64,000 bases of DNA from Gillisella vitis (GTDB taxonomy: Bacteria; Pseudomonadota; Alphaproteobacteria; Rhizobiales; Rhizobiaceae): assembly GCF_001541345.2 (NCBI RefSeq), contig NZ_LMVL02000009.1, positions 1 to 64,000 of the forward strand, read 5' to 3'. Each line of letters begins with the position of its first letter. Position 1 is the stretch's first letter. Shown piece after piece: positions 1-7,701 of the stretch. The notes under the pieces were generated by a model. The model was not told the DNA's origin. It saw nothing but the letters and a program-made list of their open reading frames with translations, and ran no database searches. Both the position numbers and the translations under genes were made by a program.

Positions 1-69
1 AAAGTTGCGGCAAATTTTCGATTGGTTTGTTATAGGTTTACTTGTGCCGATTGGCTCCCGTATCGCCAA

Positions 70-627
70 ATGCAAATGGCTCGAAGGGGTTGGTTTGTTC
101 CAGGCTTTACTCATGGCGAAGATAATAAACTAGTGGGTGATCTTCGTAAGATAGGAAAAGCTTATCGGCGGCAGTTCCAAGCCGCCCTGCGTGCTCCGTC
201 TGGCGAAATCGTAGATCCTAAAGGAGATTTTCTCTATGTTTACCTAGATGAAGAGAATTACAAAAAATGCCGAGAGAAGAACGTTCTTGTTCCAAACGCG
301 GGCGATGGAGTGCTTGCTACAGCACTGGAGCCGCACTCTGAGAGTTATACCTACCGGCAAGTGAGAGAACAGTTGCAGGCTTTCTGCGGCGACGGTGTGA
401 TTAACTACGCTGCAAATGAACTGTCTTGCTCATACTTTTTGATGATACAGGCCAGCAACGAGTTTGAGGAGGTCGGGGCCATCCAGGACGGACCTGGCGT
501 TACCAAGGCGGTGTGGAAAAGGAACGTTCAGCACGCTGGTGAGCTGCTACCCTACGATCTAATTGCTGTGGGTCGCTCATCTTTTCTTCCTGAGGCTGCT
601 CTTGATCCTCCGGATCCAGATGACTGA
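70..627 (+). CDS. Plast (RolB) family T-DNA protein, candidate ORF14
   Basis: From the first ATG the product has 185 residues. The frame is open to the left edge of the window, so the true start could lie upstream; a TTG at 22 also exists but would not serve in a plant. The assignment rests on the layout shared with RolB/RolC/ORF13/ORF14 proteins: a GxFLYVYLD segment followed by a lone Cys, then a YTYRQVREQL helix and an aromatic-rich stretch (CSYFLMIQ), with a hydrophilic end. Plast proteins alter plant growth and hormone response after T-DNA transfer; their biochemical activity is largely unsettled. Lying left of the opine synthase and inside the right border suits ORF14. The family call is by eye and moderate; the individual ORF number is weaker. 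Confidence 0.5.
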   Translation: MQMARRGWFVPGFTHGEDNKLVGDLRKIGKAYRRQFQAALRAPSGEIVDPKGDFLYVYLDEENYKKCREKNVLVPNAGDGVLATALEPHSESYTYRQVREQLQAFCGDGVINYAANELSCSYFLMIQASNEFEEVGAIQDGPGVTKAVWKRNVQHAGELLPYDLIAVGRSSFLPEAALDPPDPDD

Positions 628-1199
628 TGGCTAGTTCGAATTTTCTACTTTAATAATTCTGTAATGAAAACGGTGTTTGTTTCAAATTAATCTGGATGTC
701 GTGATGTATTAATAGTCCTATCAACGCTTTTTTGTAAAAAATAGATAAAAAGTACTTCTATGCCCTAAGTTCCAATGGATTGTCATTTTATTATTGCGTT
801 GCCTGATTTGCGAGGTGTTTGTCACAAAATATGGAATTTCCCCCCGACGAAAGAAACCGCAAAATATCCAAAATATTTTAGTAATTTAACACTTGATATC
901 ATGGCCTGTTTAAATGCCCATCGATAGCCGTCGAAATCATTATTCTAATAGGTGTCAAATTGCGATTTTTCTTATTACTGAAGACTGAAATTTATTGCAA
1001 GGTAACCATTAACAACCACGCAACTAAAAGTTATGGGCGATGTCTGTATGCATCGAAGGACGAAATTATTCGACAATAATCACGGGCGTCGTTTTATTAA
1101 ATAAAGCAAAAATACAGAAAATGTAAAGGTGGACGGAAAATCATAGTATCCGGATATTAGAATACAGTATTGCAATTTTATCAGGGCTGGGTTCCGCTT
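628..1199. other. AT-rich spacer between convergent T-DNA genes
   Basis: No open frame of note. It is clearly richer in A and T than the genes beside it, as is usual for T-DNA spacers that act as 3' ends for plant transcripts. On the minus strand an AATAAA lies at 1093-1098, about 100 bases past the stop of the opine synthase, a plausible polyadenylation signal. Several AT-rich stretches just after 627 could serve the plus-strand gene. I see nothing else in it. Confidence 0.5.
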
Positions 1200-2159
1200 C
1201 TATTCGAGAATTTCTGCTGTGAAGGTGATAACGGCTTTTGTCTCGAAGGTGCTTTCTAGGACGGCCTGGCCAACTTTGGCGAGGTCTTCGGCGTATTGCG
1301 GCAGGATCTCACCGAGCACCGGCGTTGCGATGTCTTCGGTTACTTCGCCGTATTGCACGATGACCTTGTTGCCGGTGCCCTGCGAATAGCGGATACGGCC
1401 GACCGGAGCGTCACACTGACGTTCCTTCACATGAACCGGCGAAGTGCTGACCACGGGAGCCCAGGCGTACATGGATTCACCGCTGACAACAGCGTGGTCC
1501 TGAACGACGGTGAACGGCAAAGCCTCGATGAGGTCATTGCAGAGTTCCGGGTTTTCCTTCGTAGCAAGATAGGCAATGACGCTTATGCCGAGTGGCTGCC
1601 ATGTGAGGCGTACCTTCTGGCCTTCGTTGATCTTAACGCGCCGCGAGAGATCGGCCAGTGCCGCGATAGAACCTTCGGGGGTCTCGTAGGTGAGATGCTT
1701 GCCGATGCTCCAGGGGAAATAGTGGAAGGACCAGGCAGCCAGTCGGTTGAGATATCCGAGGAACGCCTTGACCGCCTCAACCGCTTCCTCGCGGCTGGAA
1801 GTTGTCGGCAGGTGCTTCGTGATCGCTTCGGCGAAGGCGCCCATTTCCTGTAGGCCGCTATAACGCAGGTAGTTGCTGTATGCGTAATCAAAGCGATGAA
1901 CCAGTGCGCAGCACTGCTCGAGGGTGAAGCGCTCGTCCTGGAACGTGAGCAGGAGGGGGTACCATGTGTACATCGACTGGTCGCGAAGCATGCCGTTCAC
2001 GAAGTCCAGGTTGGTGAAGTACTGGTTGTTTGTGCCGACCGCGAAGGTCCCGGTGCGGATATCGTGAAGTTCCTTCGGCTCGGTGCTCTCGATAGCCGTC
2101 GTTTTCCCCTTTATGGCGGTTAAAACCGCAGAGAGATTCGCATATGGTACATTGGCCAT
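1200..2159 (-). CDS. T-DNA opine synthase of the cucumopine/mikimopine synthase family
   Basis: 319 residues from the ATG at 2159, which is the first ATG a plant transcript started near the border would contain; the longer frame begins with TTG. Residues 27-165 form the helical-bundle domain (RTGTF, QYFTNLDFVNGMLRD and AWSFHYFPW motifs). Residues about 177-300 form a cyclophilin-like domain (NPELCNDLIEALPF, SGESMYAW, RYSQGTGNK). Enzymes of this family condense histidine with 2-oxoglutarate into an imidazopyridine opine; the two epimeric products (cucumopine, mikimopine) cannot be told apart here. The gene lies next to the right border and reads inward. The domain order is bundle first, the reverse of the homolog at 14879-15841. 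Its middle ~810 bp is almost identical to the bacterial gene at 13528-14475, whereas both ends differ sharply. Confidence 0.85.
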   Translation of the reverse strand: MANVPYANLSAVLTAIKGKTTAIESTEPKELHDIRTGTFAVGTNNQYFTNLDFVNGMLRDQSMYTWYPLLLTFQDERFTLEQCCALVHRFDYAYSNYLRYSGLQEMGAFAEAITKHLPTTSSREEAVEAVKAFLGYLNRLAAWSFHYFPWSIGKHLTYETPEGSIAALADLSRRVKINEGQKVRLTWQPLGISVIAYLATKENPELCNDLIEALPFTVVQDHAVVSGESMYAWAPVVSTSPVHVKERQCDAPVGRIRYSQGTGNKVIVQYGEVTEDIATPVLGEILPQYAEDLAKVGQAVLESTFETKAVITFTAEILE

Positions 2160-2359
2160 AAAGTTGACGGAAAAATGGAGCCGGCCAAATTTCAATTTGG
2201 GAAGAGGTGATTGGGGACTTGTTGCTTCGTTCAATAATTGCGAGCTCAAGGAAAAGCGGAGGTTGCTCCTTTAGTAGAGATCGATGTGGTGTGGACGTTG
2301 GATGGGACCGGCGTGAAAAAATTATTTATTTGAGGAGATGGAAAGTTTCTATATTCGTC

Positions 2360-2387
2360 AAATATAGCGGTGAAAGGAAATGACTCA
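2360..2387 (-). promoter_or_regulatory. Possible plant-type promoter of the opine synthase
   Basis: Read on the minus strand, a TATATTT box lies at 2360-2366, about 200 bases before the first ATG at 2159. A TGACTCA motif, a typical bZIP/GCN4-like site of plant promoters, lies at 2381-2387. No ATG occurs between the box and 2159, so a plant transcript would begin translation at that codon. The spacing is plausible but untested. Confidence 0.35.
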
Positions 2388-2422
2388 GTTATTAGTCCAC
2401 GAAAAATCCACAAGTACGGCGT

Positions 2423-2447
2423 TGACAGGATATATTATAGAGTCAAC
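2423..2447 (+). other. T-DNA right border (25-bp repeat)
   Basis: The first 13 bases, TGACAGGATATAT, are identical to the classical right-border core. They are followed by six variable bases (TATAGA) and GTCAAC, close to the usual GTAAAC end. VirD2 would nick between the third and fourth base of the bottom strand, leaving about three border bases with the T-DNA. The orientation places T-DNA on the left, in agreement with the opine synthase there and the repeat array outside it on the right. Confidence 0.92.
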
Positions 2448-2541
2448 TTCAAAAGTTCAAAAGTTCAAAAGTTCAAAAGTTCAAAAGTTCAAAAGTTCAA
2501 AAGTTCAAAAGTTCAAAAGTTCAAAAGTTCAAAAGTTCAAA
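2448..2541 (+). repeat. Octanucleotide array, overdrive-like T-DNA transfer stimulator
   Basis: Eleven perfect tandem copies of TTCAAAAG plus six bases of a twelfth start on the very next base after the border. Ri plasmids are known to carry transfer-stimulator sequences made of 8-bp repeats outside the right border, playing the part of the octopine Ti overdrive (VirC1/VirC2-dependent T-strand formation). Position, side and unit length all match. The unit length is not a multiple of three and no convincing gene crosses it, so a coding role is unlikely. Copy number in such arrays may drift by slippage. Confidence 0.85.
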
Positions 2542-2951
2542 TAAGATGGACGATGGCGTTGGTAAATTACGATTAGACGTGAGCTATTTGATCACGGAGG
2601 TGGAGTGCGCGATATTCTTCAGGGTCGTAGAAACGAAGTCATCCGATCTTCAAATCCGAATTGTTGTTGCGTTATCGCTCAGAATAAGACGCTTCAGGCT
2701 CCTGTATCCAGGAAAGCCGGGCGAGGAGATCGCTCCCCATGCTGCCCTGTTCGTTCCAGAGCGGACGATGGTCGGGAATTGCTTGCCTTATGCCACATTG
2801 AAGAGCAGCTTTCCGTTGTCTTCGCGGCAAGGCAAGCTGCGATGACCGCCTTGATGCCGACCGGCCCGTAGTTGGCAGTGAGAGGCCCGCTTTCCGGATG
2901 TTTAGAAGACAAGCGATCCGCTTGGAGAGCCCGACCGATTTGCCCGCTTTT
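2542..2951. other. Spacer between border array and hutD, no recognised gene
   Basis: About 410 bases outside the T-DNA. Short overlapping frames exist on both strands (for example 2672-2965 on minus and 2546-2845 on plus) but none has a ribosome-binding site, coherent composition or recognisable product. It may be a decayed fragment; I see nothing I can name. Confidence 0.4.
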
Positions 2952-3695
2952 TTACGTGTTATCATGCTGCGTTATCTTCAACCCATTGCCTGATGGCGCA
3001 TGAGGGGACGCCTGTTTCATCATTGATCGGCTTTGTGGAGCTCTTTTCGTGAGAGCGCCGTGAGTGATCCCGGTAGGGACGACGATGGTTGCGCCATCGC
3101 CCCTACCGGGACCCCGTCGTGAGTCATTCGTAACAGGGATGAAGTCGACAACGAAAATAACCGCGAACCGATTATGCGGCCGCACTTTAATTTCGCTGCC
3201 TGTCAATATGACGAGATCGAAAGGTTGCATTTCGGCCTTTGGTTGAAGGACAACCCACGATGAGTTGCCAATGATCAAAGTGGCGCCTACGCATGCCGGG
3301 ATCGAAACAGTATTGTCGATGACGCGGCGTTGCACTCGGTGCGTAAAGCGCCCTCTTCTGCTCATTACATTCAGGTCAGTGATCGGCCCATTCAAAAGGC
3401 GAGCATCAATTGGTTGATCCGCAGGAAAAGAAAACGGTTCACTGCCGCGTTGTAGTGTTCTAGTTGATCCCGTTTTGGATGCAAACTCGATACCGTCACC
3501 ATCAAGCACGCTGAGTGTCCGCTCGATCTCCGGAAAAATAGAGAAGGGGCCATCAGACGCCACTTTAGCGATGCTGACACGCCAATCGAAATCGTTTACT
3601 GAGGCTTCTGAAGGATGGACGGCAACCTCCAGCGTCTCACCGCCGCCATTCTTCCATGGCATGGAACAAAAGTCGCTCTTTCGGACAATTTGCAT
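2952..3695 (-). CDS. hutD: HutD family protein with an unusual C-terminal tail
   Basis: 247 residues. The opening WKNGGGET motif and the following cupin-like beta pattern are the HutD signature. HutD proteins are small bicupins found in hut operons and thought to tune histidine catabolism, possibly by binding urocanate or formylglutamate-type intermediates. The gene is last in the leftward hutI-hutG-hutU-hutD series, 57 bases after hutU. Usual HutD length is near 190 residues. Here everything after about residue 190 (past FIPVTNDSRR) is a basic, low-complexity tail, the first part of which is encoded by a large perfect hairpin at 3068-3111. The tail therefore looks added by a repeat insertion or loss of the original stop. 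Confidence 0.8.
   Translation of the reverse strand: MQIVRKSDFCSMPWKNGGGETLEVAVHPSEASVNDFDWRVSIAKVASDGPFSIFPEIERTLSVLDGDGIEFASKTGSTRTLQRGSEPFSFPADQPIDARLLNGPITDLNVMSRRGRFTHRVQRRVIDNTVSIPACVGATLIIGNSSWVVLQPKAEMQPFDLVILTGSEIKVRPHNRFAVIFVVDFIPVTNDSRRGPGRGDGATIVVPTGITHGALTKRAPQSRSMMKQASPHAPSGNGLKITQHDNT
3068..3111. repeat. Perfect 11-bp inverted repeat inside the hutD 3' end
   Basis: TCCCGGTAGGG at 3068-3078 is the reverse complement of 3101-3111, and an inner pair (GATGG / CCATC) extends the hairpin. It sits within the reading frame of the aberrant HutD tail. It could be a displaced terminator or a small palindromic repeat element. Confidence 0.5.
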
Positions 3696-3752
3696 GCTGC
3701 ATCTCCTGGCTTCGCGGAGGGCCGGGGTTGGCGACCTCCCCGCTGGCGGCCT

Positions 3753-5439
3753 TCAATTTCCAAGAATCCCAGGCAACCGCAACCCCTTCTCCTTGGCGCA
3801 ATCGATGGCGATGTCGTAGCCCGCATCGGCGTGGCGCATAACGCCTGTCGCCGGGTCGTTCCACAGCACGCGCTCGATGCGGCGTGCCGCGTCGTCGGTG
3901 CCGTCGGCGCAAATAACCATGCCGGAGTGCTGCGAGAAGCCCATGCCGACACCGCCGCCGTGATGCAGCGACACCCAGGTGGCGCCGGACGCGGTGTTGA
4001 GCAGCGCGTTCAAGAGCGGCCAGTCGGAAACGGCGTCCGATCCGTCCTTCATCGCTTCCGTCTCGCGGTTCGGCGAGGCGACGGAGCCGGAATCGAGGTG
4101 GTCGCGGCCGATGACGACGGGAGCCTTCAGCTCGCCGTTCTTGACCATTTCGTTGAAGGCAAGGCCGAGACGTTCGCGGTCGCCAAGGCCGACCCAGCAA
4201 ATGCGCGCCGGCAGGCCCTGGAAGGCGATGCGCTCGCGCGCCATGTCCAGCCAGTTGTGCAGATGGGTGTTGCCGGGGGTGAGTTCCTTCACCTTGGCGT
4301 CGGTCTTGTAGATATCCTCCGGATCGCCCGACAGTGCCGCCCAGCGGAAGGGGCCGATGCCGCGGCAGAACAGCGGTAGGATATAGGCCGGCACGAAGCC
4401 GGGGAAGGCGAAGGCATTTTCCAGGCCCTCGTCCTTGGCAACCTGGCGGATATTGTTGCCATAGTCGAGCGTCGGCACGCCGGCGTCCCAGAAGGCGACC
4501 ATGGCTTCGACATGCACCTTCATCGAGGCGCGAGCTGCGGCTTCCACAGCCTTCGGATCGCTCTCGCGCTTCGCCTTGGCTTCGGCGACTGTCCAGCCGA
4601 GCGGCAGATAGCCGTTGAGCGGATCATGCGCGGAGGTCTGGTCGGTGACGATGTCGGGGCGTGGGCCGCCCGGCCTTCATGCGCTTGACCAGTTCCGGGA
4701 AGATTTCGGCGGCATTGCCGAGCAGGCCCACCGACTTCGCTTCTCCGGCCTTGGTCCAGCGGTCGATCATCGCGAGCGCTTCGTCGAGCGTCGTCGCCTT
4801 CTCGTCGACATAGCGGGTGCGCAGGCGGAAATCGATGCGGGTCTCGTCGCTTTCGACGGCAAGGCAGCAGGCGCCGGCCATGACGGCCGCCAGCGGCTGC
4901 GCGCCGCCCATGCCGCCGAGCCCGCCGGTCAGGATCCACTTGCCCTTGAGGCTGCCGTTATAATGCTGACGGCCAGCTTCTACGAAGGTTTCATAAGTGC
5001 CCTGCACAATGCCCTGCGTGCCGATATAGATCCACGAACCGGCGGTCATCTGGCCGTACATGGCGAGACCCTTCTTATCCAGCTCGTTGAAGTGATCCCA
5101 GGTCGCCCAATGCGGCACGAGGTTGGAATTGGCGATGAGCACGCGCGGCGCATCCTTGTGGGTGCGGAACACGCCGACCGGCTTGCCGGACTGCACCAGC
5201 AGCGTCTCTTCCTCGGTGAGCGTCTTCAACGTCGCGGCGATACGGTCGAAATCCTCCCAGGTGCGGGCGGCGCGGCCGATGCCGCCATAGACGACCAGTT
5301 CGTTTGGGTTTTCCGCGACATCCGGATCAAGATTGTTCATCAGCATCCTGAGCGGCGCTTCGGTCATCCAGCTCTTGGCGTTGAGCTCCGGGCCGCGCGG
5401 CGCGCGGATTTCGCGGATGTTATGGCGTGGGTTGGTCAT
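3753..5439 (-). pseudogene. hutU: Urocanate hydratase, interrupted by a frameshift
   Basis: Two frames together give a full-length urocanase of about 560 residues. 5439 down to about 4670 encodes the N-terminal half (YGGIGRAARTW, VQSGKPVGVF, GGLGGMGGAQPLA). The rest, 4660 down to 3753, continues in another frame (DIVTDQTSAHDPLNGY, ICWVGLGDRERLG, LHHGGGVGMGFSQHSG). One extra base in the GC-rich run near 4660-4672 explains the break: removing it joins GRPTP to DIVTD. Urocanase adds water to urocanate to give imidazolonepropionate using tightly bound NAD. Seven bases separate it from hutG upstream. The gene is visibly more GC-rich than its hut neighbours. It could be a sequencing error in a homopolymer; if real, the Hut route here would depend on a chromosomal urocanase. 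Confidence 0.88.
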
Positions 5440-5446
5440 CTAGTTT

Positions 5447-6259
5447 TTAGCTCCTCGCTTCGTTCTTGAGATCAGCTGCAACGCGCTCCAGGCGCGTCAG
5501 TATTTCATTCAGATGGACACGAAGGCGTTCTGCCTTCGCCGGGTCGTAGGCGAAGGGCGCCGCTTCGGTCTGGAGATGCGTCGACTGGGCAAGCTCCATC
5601 TGGATCGCATGCACGCCCGTCTCCGGCCTGCCATAGTGGCGCGTCGTCCACCCGCCCTTGAAGCGGCCGTTGAGGTTGCCACTAAAGCCTTTGGCCGACG
5701 CAACGACGTCCACTGTGGCCTCTTCGATCCGCGGATCGCAGGTCACACCTCCGTCAGTACCGATGTTGAAATCCGGAAGCCTGCCTTCGAACAGAAAGGG
5801 GATATGTGATCGGATTGAGTGGCAGTCATAGATGATGGCGATACCATGGATCGCCTTGATCCGTTTTATCTCCGCCAGCAGAGCGGCGTGATAAGGTTCG
5901 TGGAAGCTGGCGACACGTGCGGCCACATCCTCGGCGCTAGGCTCGGCGCCGATAGTCCAGATAGGATTGCCGTCGAAATCTGTCGTCGGAACGAGTCCGG
6001 TCGTATTCTGGCCTGGGTATAAGGACGTCCCAGCCGGATCGCGATTGGCGTCGATGACGTAGCGATGGAAGGTTGCTCGAACGACAGTAGCGTTTTCCAG
6101 CAAGCCATCGTACAGATTATGTATATGCCAATCGGTGTCAGCAAGCCGTCGACCATTGTCGTTCAGTTTGTGCCATATATCACCTGGAACATCAGTTCCG
6201 GTATGCGGCATACCAAGAATGATGGGGGAAGTACCTTGTTGGACTTCAAAAACGCTCAT
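5447..6259 (-). CDS. hutG: N-formylglutamate deformylase
   Basis: 270 residues from the ATG at 6259, which follows an AGAGAG ribosome-binding site; the frame extends further upstream but that part is not family-like. Recognisable segments are GMPHTGTDVP, DANRDPAGTSLYPGQNT, YDCHSIRSHIPFLFEG and QMELAQSTH, which carry the zinc-binding and substrate residues of the HutG/FGase family. It releases formate from N-formylglutamate, the last step of the five-step histidine pathway. It lies between hutI (73 bases upstream) and hutU (7 bases downstream) in one transcription unit. Confidence 0.93.
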   Translation of the reverse strand: MSVFEVQQGTSPIILGMPHTGTDVPGDIWHKLNDNGRRLADTDWHIHNLYDGLLENATVVRATFHRYVIDANRDPAGTSLYPGQNTTGLVPTTDFDGNPIWTIGAEPSAEDVAARVASFHEPYHAALLAEIKRIKAIHGIAIIYDCHSIRSHIPFLFEGRLPDFNIGTDGGVTCDPRIEEATVDVVASAKGFSGNLNGRFKGGWTTRHYGRPETGVHAIQMELAQSTHLQTEAAPFAYDPAKAERLRVHLNEILTRLERVAADLKNEARS

Positions 6260-6332
6260 CGATTGCTCTCTATTGCAAAAGACGACTCGTGGGGTGCTGA
6301 TCGCGACGCACGAGTAGTCATGGTTTTTGATT

Positions 6333-7580
6333 TCAGGGCCGCAATCTGCGGCCTTTGAATATTCGGGCATGCAGCGGATTGAACCCGATGCGATAAACGA
6401 GTTCGGCCGGTCGCCCGATATTCCACACAGCGAAATCGGCGGATTTACCAACTTCAAGCGTGCCTGTGGTCGTGACCAAGCCGAGTGCACGCGCAGCTTC
6501 CCGGGTCGCCCCAGCAACGCATTCGTCGACACTCAATCCGAAAAGCGTGGCCGACATGTTCATGGCCAGCAGCATGGACGTCAGAGGCGAGGTTCCTGGA
6601 TTGCAATCTGTCGCGATGGCGATGCTGGCACCTGCGTCCCTCAGCGCCTGAACCGGTGGTAGCCGCTTTTCCCGCAGGGTGTAGAAAGCTCCGGGCAGGA
6701 GGACGGCAACGGTCCCAGACGCAGCCAAAGCCCTGGCGCCATGTTCATCGAGATATTCTAGATGGTCTGCCGAAAGCGCCCCGCGAGAAGCCGCGAGTTT
6801 TGCTCCACCGAGATTGCTCAACTGCTCGGCATGCAATTTGATAGGCAATCCATGCCTTTTGGCAGCGTCGAAAACCCGAGACATTTCGTCAGGAGAAAAG
6901 GCAATACCCTCACAGAAACCGTCGACAGCATCAATCAGCCCTTCTCGTCTGGCTGCCTCGAGGCCAGGAATAACAACATCTTCGATGTACCCACCGTTGT
7001 TACCACGATAAGCTTCCGGCGTCGCGTGCGCTGCCAGATAGCTCGTTACGATCCGCACAGGGCGTAACGCCGCGAGCCGCCTCGCAGCTCGAAGCATCTT
7101 CAATTCCGTTGCGACATTAAGGCCGTAGCCCGACTTGATCTCCACGGTGCCGACTCCTTCGGAGAGGAGAGCGTCCAATCGGGGAAGTGCCTGAAGAACC
7201 AATTCGTCCTCCGAAAGCGCGTTAGTCGCCTTGACAGAGGAGACAATGCCGCCGCCGGCTCTCGCAATCTCTTCATAGGTTGCGCCCGAAAGCCTCATCT
7301 CGAATTCCAACGCCCTGTCGCCGCCGAAAACCAGATGTGTATGGCAGTCGATCAGGGCGGGCGTTACCCACCGACCTCCCAAATCAACCTCGATCGCTCC
7401 CTTTGTCAGGGAGGAGGGGAGATCATTGTCTGTGCCGACATAAGAAATCTGCTCGCCTTTGACGATGACTACGCCACCGTCGATGACGCCAAGGCCATCC
7501 GTTCCCTCCGCGACGGTTGCCAGTCGCGCATTCCTCCAGATGACGATCTCCTCATCGGATGTGGGTTTTGCCTCAGACAT
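6333..7580 (-). CDS. hutI: Imidazolonepropionase
   Basis: 415 residues, usual length. An amidohydrolase with the DCHTHLVFGG metal motif near residue 80, the GATYEEIARAGGGI stretch specific to HutI, the HAEQLSNLGG metal His region and the ATDCNPGTSP active-site segment. It opens the ring of imidazolonepropionate to give formiminoglutamate. First gene of the leftward hutIGUD unit, divergent from hutF; a strong GGGGGGAT ribosome-binding site precedes the ATG at 7580. The HutC-like operator at 7625-7637 lies about 45 bases upstream. Confidence 0.95.
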   Translation of the reverse strand: MSEAKPTSDEEIVIWRNARLATVAEGTDGLGVIDGGVVIVKGEQISYVGTDNDLPSSLTKGAIEVDLGGRWVTPALIDCHTHLVFGGDRALEFEMRLSGATYEEIARAGGGIVSSVKATNALSEDELVLQALPRLDALLSEGVGTVEIKSGYGLNVATELKMLRAARRLAALRPVRIVTSYLAAHATPEAYRGNNGGYIEDVVIPGLEAARREGLIDAVDGFCEGIAFSPDEMSRVFDAAKRHGLPIKLHAEQLSNLGGAKLAASRGALSADHLEYLDEHGARALAASGTVAVLLPGAFYTLREKRLPPVQALRDAGASIAIATDCNPGTSPLTSMLLAMNMSATLFGLSVDECVAGATREAARALGLVTTTGTLEVGKSADFAVWNIGRPAELVYRIGFNPLHARIFKGRRLRP

Positions 7581-7624
7581 CGCGATCCCCCCATCAATTG
7601 GATTTGTCTTTCCTTATCTGTATT

Positions 7625-7637
7625 TTGTATATACCAA
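7625..7637. promoter_or_regulatory. HutC-like operator between hutI and hutF
   Basis: TTGTATATACCAA is a near-palindrome of the type bound by HutC-family GntR repressors. It lies between the divergent starts of hutI (7580) and hutF (7702), so one site could control both directions. Near copies stand before other units of the region. Confidence 0.6.
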
Positions 7638-7701
7638 TGGCGTAAATTGCAAGAACCAAGTTGATCGTTTTGGCGATCGCATCAAGCTCGGAGAAGAGGT
7701 T

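Larger units (their letters stand above)
1..2425. mobile_element. Right-hand end of a T-DNA (left part outside the window)
   Basis: The 25-bp border at 2423-2447 is written in the orientation in which the transferred DNA lies to its left, so bases 1 to about 2425 are T-DNA destined for the plant cell. The contents agree: AT-rich spacers, two convergent genes, an opine synthase next to the border, a poor bacterial ribosome-binding site before that gene, and plant-like expression signals. The border-proximal position of the synthase and its ORF14-like neighbour resemble the order I recall for mikimopine/cucumopine Ri T-DNAs. The left border is not in the window. Confidence 0.85.

Noticed and set aside
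2448..2541. CRISPR-like array
   Set aside because: Units are 8 bp and strictly tandem with no spacers.
2370..2576. A reading frame running through the border and octamer array that would encode a Lys/Ser/Phe repeat protein
   Set aside because: The repeat is a known kind of transfer-stimulator array, the unit is not a multiple of three, and the frame has no start signal or homolog.
4615..5469. Long plus-strand frames opposite hutU (also 3615-4379)
   Set aside because: Shadow frames of the GC-rich urocanase; the minus strand encodes a recognised family.
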